This document shows positions 59,261-64,000 of a stretch of DNA of 64,000 bases, piece by piece. The stretch covers positions 15,702,423 through 15,766,422 of the forward strand of contig NW_026622852.1 in assembly GCF_023065955.2 (NCBI RefSeq), written 5' to 3'. The position numbers were made by a program, and so were the translations under genes. The DNA comes from Ursus arctos (Eukaryota; Chordata; Mammalia; Carnivora; Ursidae). The number at the start of each line of letters is the position of its first letter. Positions within the stretch are counted from its first letter, which is position 1. A model generated the notes under the pieces. The model was not told where the DNA came from. It saw only the letters and a program-made list of their open reading frames with translations, and searched no databases.

Positions 59261-60394
59261 TACAGAAGATGTGCCAGTTTAAAAGCCCTGAATACTAGTT
59301 ATAGAAATTTAATTCTATCTCTAATTTCTTTAAAATTACTTTCCCAGACTTTCCTGTACTTACTCATTAAAATACTTCTGATCTCAGATCCTCTGTGATT
59401 CCTCTCAGGTCAAACTCTGGATTCATGGGAAGGTGAAATTATGCATTCGTAGGAGGAAGTACCGTAAGCCCCAAGTAGAAATGTCTTAACAGAGAGCATT
59501 CTGCATAAGATACCCAGAAGTATTTTCCTTAATTATCCTTGCACATTTATAACCTTTTCTCAAGTTAATTGACATACTCTGCTACCATGTTAGGTGTAGA
59601 CAGAGGCAACAGATAGAGAGAAAATATCTCACACATCAGGAGAAAAAGAAATGATGAAAGGCGAAGTTGGGCATAATTTTCTTTTGGAACCTGAAACACC
59701 TGCTACATTTCCTGGAGCCTAAAATGGCCTCTGTTGCTTTCGCTACTGCTCTAACCATCTGCTGAACTGCAGAGAGGTGGTCTGCAGCAGCTGAAACCCG
59801 CTAAAATGCTTCAAGTCAGGCTTGTTGGCACAGTAAGGAAACCAGGGATGTGCTGGTGCCAAATGCAGGTCCTGTTCCTTTCCCTTTGCTGCCATGAAAA
59901 AAATTAACCAAGGCCTTAAGAGCTGCCATTGACATAAACATGATTTAATGTCTTTTTAGCGTTTTCAGGACCACAGCGTTAGCAGAAGCCTTGGAGATGT
60001 TTAAGAGTGGAGTCTCAAAAGTAGCTCTCTGGCAAGCCACTTTAAAAGCAGGTGTCGTGAGCATACTTCAGGACAGCTGCCTATTAGGTGACAGCACTTC
60101 AAATGCATAGATCGCGAAAGAAATGTACATTCTGTTTTCTCTATAGGATGGCAAACAACACCTGCCTCTTTTAAGTGTGGGACCAGATTTCCTGGTTGCT
60201 GCCTGCTCTGCCTTTCGTGTTCTGTGCCTCTCTCCAGCATGGTGAAGAAAGCCCTGATTAAATTAAGAGAGCTGTCAGTATGAATCTATAGATGCAGTAT
60301 CTGTGCAATCGTTTATTTACATAACTATCTCTTTGATTATACAGGGAGCTTCTTGAGAGTTGGGGCCAGATCTTTTTCGGGTCTAAATCCTGAT
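59261..60394. other. Repeat-free, GC-richer unique DNA
   Basis: About 1.1 kb with no visible repeat. The middle part (59740-60290) is GC-richer than the surroundings and has several short unique motifs. It could be constrained non-coding DNA. The minus-strand 79-codon frame at 60001-60240 has no known domain. No splice-bounded exon can be supported. Confidence 0.45.
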
Positions 60395-60565
60395 TGCATT
60401 TCTTACTAGTTGGCGAACTTGGGCAAGAGACTTAGCTGCTTTGAGTCTCAGTTTCTTCATGTGTGTCTTACTGGCTTTGTGATGCTGAATGATGCTACCA
60501 TCTTCAAAAGTACCTAACTGGGTGCCTGGCACATAGTAGGTGCTCAATAAATGTCTATGGAATAA
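60395..60565 (+). mobile_element. MIR with 3' end
   Basis: 'gcgaacttgggcaagagact', 'tttgagtctcagtttcttca' and the 3' end 'tgcctggcacatagtaggtg' plus 'ctcaataaatg' match MIR in plus orientation. Confidence 0.85.
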
Positions 60566-60792
60566 AAGACATAGAGGCTACTGTTTTAGGGTAAATGTGA
60601 AAATTTGCATTACATGTTTGCCTTGTAATTGTATGAAGGCTCTTTCTTTGTTTGTGAAGCAAGTCTGTGGCTAAAATGTAAAGGGATATGCTGGCCTGCT
60701 GGCTATTTGGTTAGTGAGAGGATTCAGAGGAGTCTTACCTTCCCGATCCTTTAAAGAATTAGAGAGTTTGGACATGATCCCTCCTGTTTTTA

Positions 60793-60998
60793 CTCTCTCT
60801 CTCTCTCTCTCTCTTTTTTTTTTTTAAGAGAGAGAGAGAACGAGAGAGCAGGGTGGGAGGGGAGGGACAGAGAGAATCTTAAGCAGGCTCCGTGCCCAGC
60901 ACAGAGCCCCACCCGACCTCGATTTCACAAGCCTGAGATCATGACCTGAGCTGAAATCAAGAGTTGGATGCTTAACCAACTGAGCCACCCCAGTGCCC
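60793..60998 (-). mobile_element. Can-SINE with outer (CT)n, TSD
   Basis: (CT)n at 60793-60813, a T-run to 60825, (GA)n, body, and head ending 'tgagccaccccagtgcccc' less its last base. The flanks 'catgatccct..cctgttttta' (from 60773) and 'catgatccctgttttta' (from 60999) are a duplication with a 3-bp difference. Confidence 0.92.
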
Positions 60999-61019
60999 CA
61001 TGATCCCTGTTTTTATATC

Positions 61020-61784
61020 CCTATCTATAGTCCCTTTTCTCTGTCTCACCAAAATGTACTTTTGTTTTAAGACACTGTATCTGCTTTTTGGAAGGCTGAC
61101 TTAAAAACCAATTCATATTGGTAAGTGGCTAAAAATGGCTTAAAACAGTGCTTTTTAAACTGTGTTCTGATACTTCCTAGGGATTCTTCAGGGAAGTCTA
61201 ATGAAGAGCTGCCGGGATTTGGGCTTCAAACCAGTGACTCTGTGTACTCCATCCCAACCCTAATTTTAATCAGAAAAGTTATACTTTTTATAAAATAAGT
61301 TAAACATATATATGCATATTTCCTACTTAAGTACATACATATATACATACATACTTAATTAAAGAATAGGTTTCACTGTTTTTAAAACGATTAATCTATA
61401 AAGACGATTTATGATTACTGACTGGCTTATCTCCTTTCAGCTCATGCACTTTTGTTAGGAGACTCAATAATTTTACTAACAAGGATTCTTTAATCCTAAA
61501 ATCCTAGCAAATGATAGGAAGTGATAGTCACTAGGGATCACCATGTGGTTGCTAAGATTTACTTCAGTTCCTGCTTTGATAGCGTTATTAGATTGGTAAA
61601 GCCTTTGACATTGAGCGTTTGAACTTAGCAAAGTATATCATGTATTCTCATGGATAAGAAGGATAAGTATGAATCAAGTGTCTTATAATTAAGTGAATAA
61701 TTGACAGAATATTAACCAAAGGACCTGATTTATAGATAAACACCCATCTGGAGAGAAATTTCTCTTGACAGTCTCAGGGTTGTG
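61020..61784. other. Unassigned AT-rich DNA
   Basis: No gene or clear repeat. Short alternating 'acatacatatatacatacat' sequence at about 61332-61355. Confidence 0.5.
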
Positions 61785-62391
61785 TCTCATAGTCTTGTCA
61801 TGTTCCCTGCTTTCAGAATTTGTGACTTGGGTGAAGCTATTGAAGGAAGTCTCATCAGATTTACAGATGACAAAGCTGGGAGGGATAAAGAATGTGTTGG
61901 ATGGCAGAATTAGGATCCCAAAAGATCTTGACAGGGCAAAACATTTTGAAGTGAAAAAACATAATGAAATTTAACAGGGATAAATATGAGGTCCTGTACT
62001 TGGGTCAAAAAACAGAAATATAACTGCACTTTCCGGGCATGATGAAGTTGTAGCTTCTGAACAGAATGTGTAAAAATGCTTAGAGATATTAGAGGACAGT
62101 CATATTTCTAGAAGTCAACAATGTGATGTGGATGTTCCCAAAGCTACTGTGAGTTTAGGGGATGCATCAGATGAATAAACAGAATGTAGAATGAAGATGG
62201 GAGCAGACCCACTTTTCTTAAGACTGCTCAGATTTTGCAGGGATAATGTATTTCTCAAGGTGGACAAACTGAAACACGTTCAAAAGAAACTGAACTATAA
62301 AGCCTTCGAACTCTGTTGCATGAGGAGGGTTCTAGCTTGAACTTCAGGGAATAGATACTATATGACCTAGAGACAAGAATAGGGTATACCA

Positions 62392-62587
62392 GGGGCTCCT
62401 GGGTGGTGCAGTTGGTTAAGCGTCTGACTCTTGGTTTTGGCTCAGGTTGTGATCTTGGGGTCATGGGATTGAGCCTCATGCGGTGCTCCGCATTTGAGTG
62501 CAGGCTGCTTGGGATTCTCTCTCCCTCTGCCCCTCCCACCTGTGCTCTCTCTCTCTAAAATGAATAAATAAATCTTTAAAAAAGCAA
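62392..62587 (+). mobile_element. Can-SINE with TSD
   Basis: Plus-strand head 'ggggctcctgggtggtgcag', (TC)-rich segment and 'aaaatgaataaataaat' tail. The flanks 'aagaatagggtatacca' (62375-62391) and 'aagaataggatgtacca' (62588-62604) are a 17-bp duplication with two differences. Confidence 0.95.
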
Positions 62588-62785
62588 AAGAATAGGATGT
62601 ACCAAAGGCATCATCTAAAAATACTTAAATTGTTACCATTTAGAAATTTTTGGTGTCACTGGAGGGGAGAAGTCAGATGGATGAGAAATTTCATATTGAT
62701 GGACAGTAACTCAGTATAAGGAAGAATGTTCCAGCAGTAAGAACTGTCCAAGAAGGGTGCAGTCTCCATGAGATAATTTGTTCTT

Positions 62786-62987
62786 TATTATTATTATTAT
62801 TTATTTATTTAAGAGCGAGAGTGAGAGAGAGAGAGAGAGACCAGTCCTAAGCAGGGGTGGAGGAACAGAAGAAGAAGCAGACTCCCCGCTGAGCAGGGAG
62901 CCCGATGCGGTACTCCATCCCAGGACCCTGAGATCATGACCTGAGCTGAAGGCAGATGCTTAACTGACTGAATCACCCAGGCGCCCC
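62786..62987 (-). mobile_element. Can-SINE with TSD
   Basis: Tail of TTA/TTTA units on the left, (GA)n, head ending 'aatcacccaggcgcccc' on the right. The 12-bp duplication 'taatttgttctt' lies at 62774-62785 and 62988-62999. Confidence 0.95.
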
Positions 62988-63135
62988 TAATTTGTTCTTC
63001 TCAATGACAGTACTGGATTAGACTGGACTGCCAGGGACAGAGATGTAGAACAAATACATTTTAAAAGATGGCCTAATGTGATAACTTGTGAAATCTCTCC
63101 CAGCCTGAGATTTTATGACTTATAAGATAATTTAA

Positions 63136-63315
63136 GTCACAGTATCTACCATGTGGGATGATGTTTTAAGGCAAAATGGCTCTTCCTTCACTTTTCACGT
63201 TAGATGCAACTTCAAAATTGCCTCTTTCCCATTTTAGCTAAAAACATATTCAGATTTTTAAATTTAGGATATTATCAAAATTACCTTACCTTTTTATTTT
63301 TCAAAATTTTATTTT
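63136..63315. other. Short unassigned stretch
   Basis: No repeat recognised between the LINE remnant and the next SINE. Confidence 0.5.
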
Positions 63316-63531
63316 TATTTTTTATTTTTTTAAGATTTTACTTTATTTTTCTATTTACTTGAGGGAGAGAGAGAGAGACAAAGTGAGGGGAGGAGCAGAG
63401 GAAGAAGGAGAGGGAGAATCTCAAGCAGACTCCCTACTGAGCATGGAGTCTGAAGTGGGGCTAGAGATCATGACCTGAACTGAAGTCAAGAGTTGGATGC
63501 TTAACTGACTGAGCCACCCAGGCTCCCCTGC
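63316..63531 (-). mobile_element. Can-SINE with TSD
   Basis: T-rich tail on the left, (GA)n, head ending 'gagccacccaggctcccc' plus two bases on the right. The flanks 63297-63315 and 63532-63549 ('ttttcaaaattttatttt' / 'ttttcaaattttaatttt') are an imperfect duplication. Confidence 0.92.
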
Positions 63532-63549
63532 TTTTCAAATTTTAATTTT

Positions 63550-64000
63550 AAATTCCACAATAGAAAAATGTGACTGAAGGAAACAATTCTCAGATTCTAG
63601 GCAAAGTTGAGTGCTTTAGAAAGCAAGTAATAATGAAATTTGAAAGAACCCCTTCATTAAAAACTCTGGATAATTAAATCAAATAAGCAAACAAAAACAA
63701 ACCACAATAGTGTTGCCTCTATAAATGTTTCACTTCACAGACTCAACTTAGAATGAAAGATATTGAAAAGAAATGTCTTTATTTATTTCTACGTTAGAGA
63801 TACTCTGATTTTTTTTTTCTTTGACTCTGCCAAGCCATTCAAACACCATAGGCCTTTAACTGGGTAACCCAGTAAAATGCAGTTTCCTAACAAAGGCAAG
63901 TAGTGCTCTTAATTGCAAACAGTAGAAAAGAGATTCATTAACGGTGTGGAACTTGAGCATGCATTCAGAATTACCTGGAAAAATTGTTTAAACACAGATT
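63550..64000. other. Unassigned DNA at the right end
   Basis: Unique-looking, AT-rich, with a T-run near 63811. No gene or repeat recognised. Confidence 0.5.

Larger units (their letters stand above)
61785..63135 (+). mobile_element. CR1/L3-like LINE remnant, with two SINEs
   Basis: Plus-strand CR1-clade RT sequence. Near 61860-61885 the RT box reads FTDD, followed after a small deletion by a TKLGG frame, and 'gatcttgacagggcaaaaca' and 'gaggtcctgtacttgggtc' follow in the usual order. The right end ('cccagcctgagattttatga' near 63100) matches the CR1 3' end style. SINEs at 62392-62587 and 62786-62987 interrupt it. Non-coding. The family name is from memory. Confidence 0.65.

Noticed and set aside
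59048..59398. 116-codon plus-strand frame
   Set aside because: Lies antisense to an L2 RT fragment; the L2 signal on the minus strand explains the sequence.

Overview
The window is mammalian nuclear DNA with no protein-coding gene that I can support. It is AT-rich and dense in retrotransposons. About 20 Can-SINEs (tRNA-Lys-derived SINEs found only in Carnivora) place it in that order. The younger SINE copies share a head ending in a 'gctgtgccacccaggcgcc'-type sequence, which I associate with caniform, bear-like genomes such as giant panda, bears or their relatives. The family-level assignment is inference.

Layout. 1-4760 is the pol part of an ancient antisense endogenous retrovirus (protease, RT, RNase H, start of integrase) split by an L1 fragment that itself carries two SINEs. 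4761-12550 is mostly unassigned DNA with old L1, MIR and L2 pieces and three SINEs. 12550-15480 is old antisense L1 DNA with five SINEs in or beside it. 17305-28600 is a large old antisense L1. A younger, structurally full-length L1 (20713-26970) has inserted into it with a perfect 18-bp target-site duplication, and that L1 carries a SINE in its ORF1. 28600-35690 is mainly unassigned, with a (CCT)n tract, a possible decayed retrocopy, and MIR and L2 pieces. 35687-40205 is a second nearly complete antisense L1 with two SINEs and an internal deletion. 41890-43400 is L2 and MIR. 45235-46320 is an old L1 interrupted by a solo MaLR-type LTR. 47787-47928 is a tiny L1 3' end with a perfect TSD. 52185-52830 and 55215-56335 are L1 3' ends. 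56355-60565 holds L2 and MIR pieces plus a repeat-free, GC-richer block. 61785-63135 is a CR1/L3-like LINE remnant with two SINEs.

No genes act together here. The interpretable content is a layered insertion history: L2, MIR, CR1 and ERV first; old L1 and MaLR next; the carnivore L1s after that; Can-SINEs last. Insertions are mostly on the minus strand (16 of 20 SINEs and most L1s). That would fit an intron of a plus-strand gene, but I see no exon. I found no evidence of a new biological system. The items most worth a second look are the 90-bp extra segment at the 5' end of the full-length L1, the deletion junction through an L1 and a SINE, and the weak retrocopy candidate.
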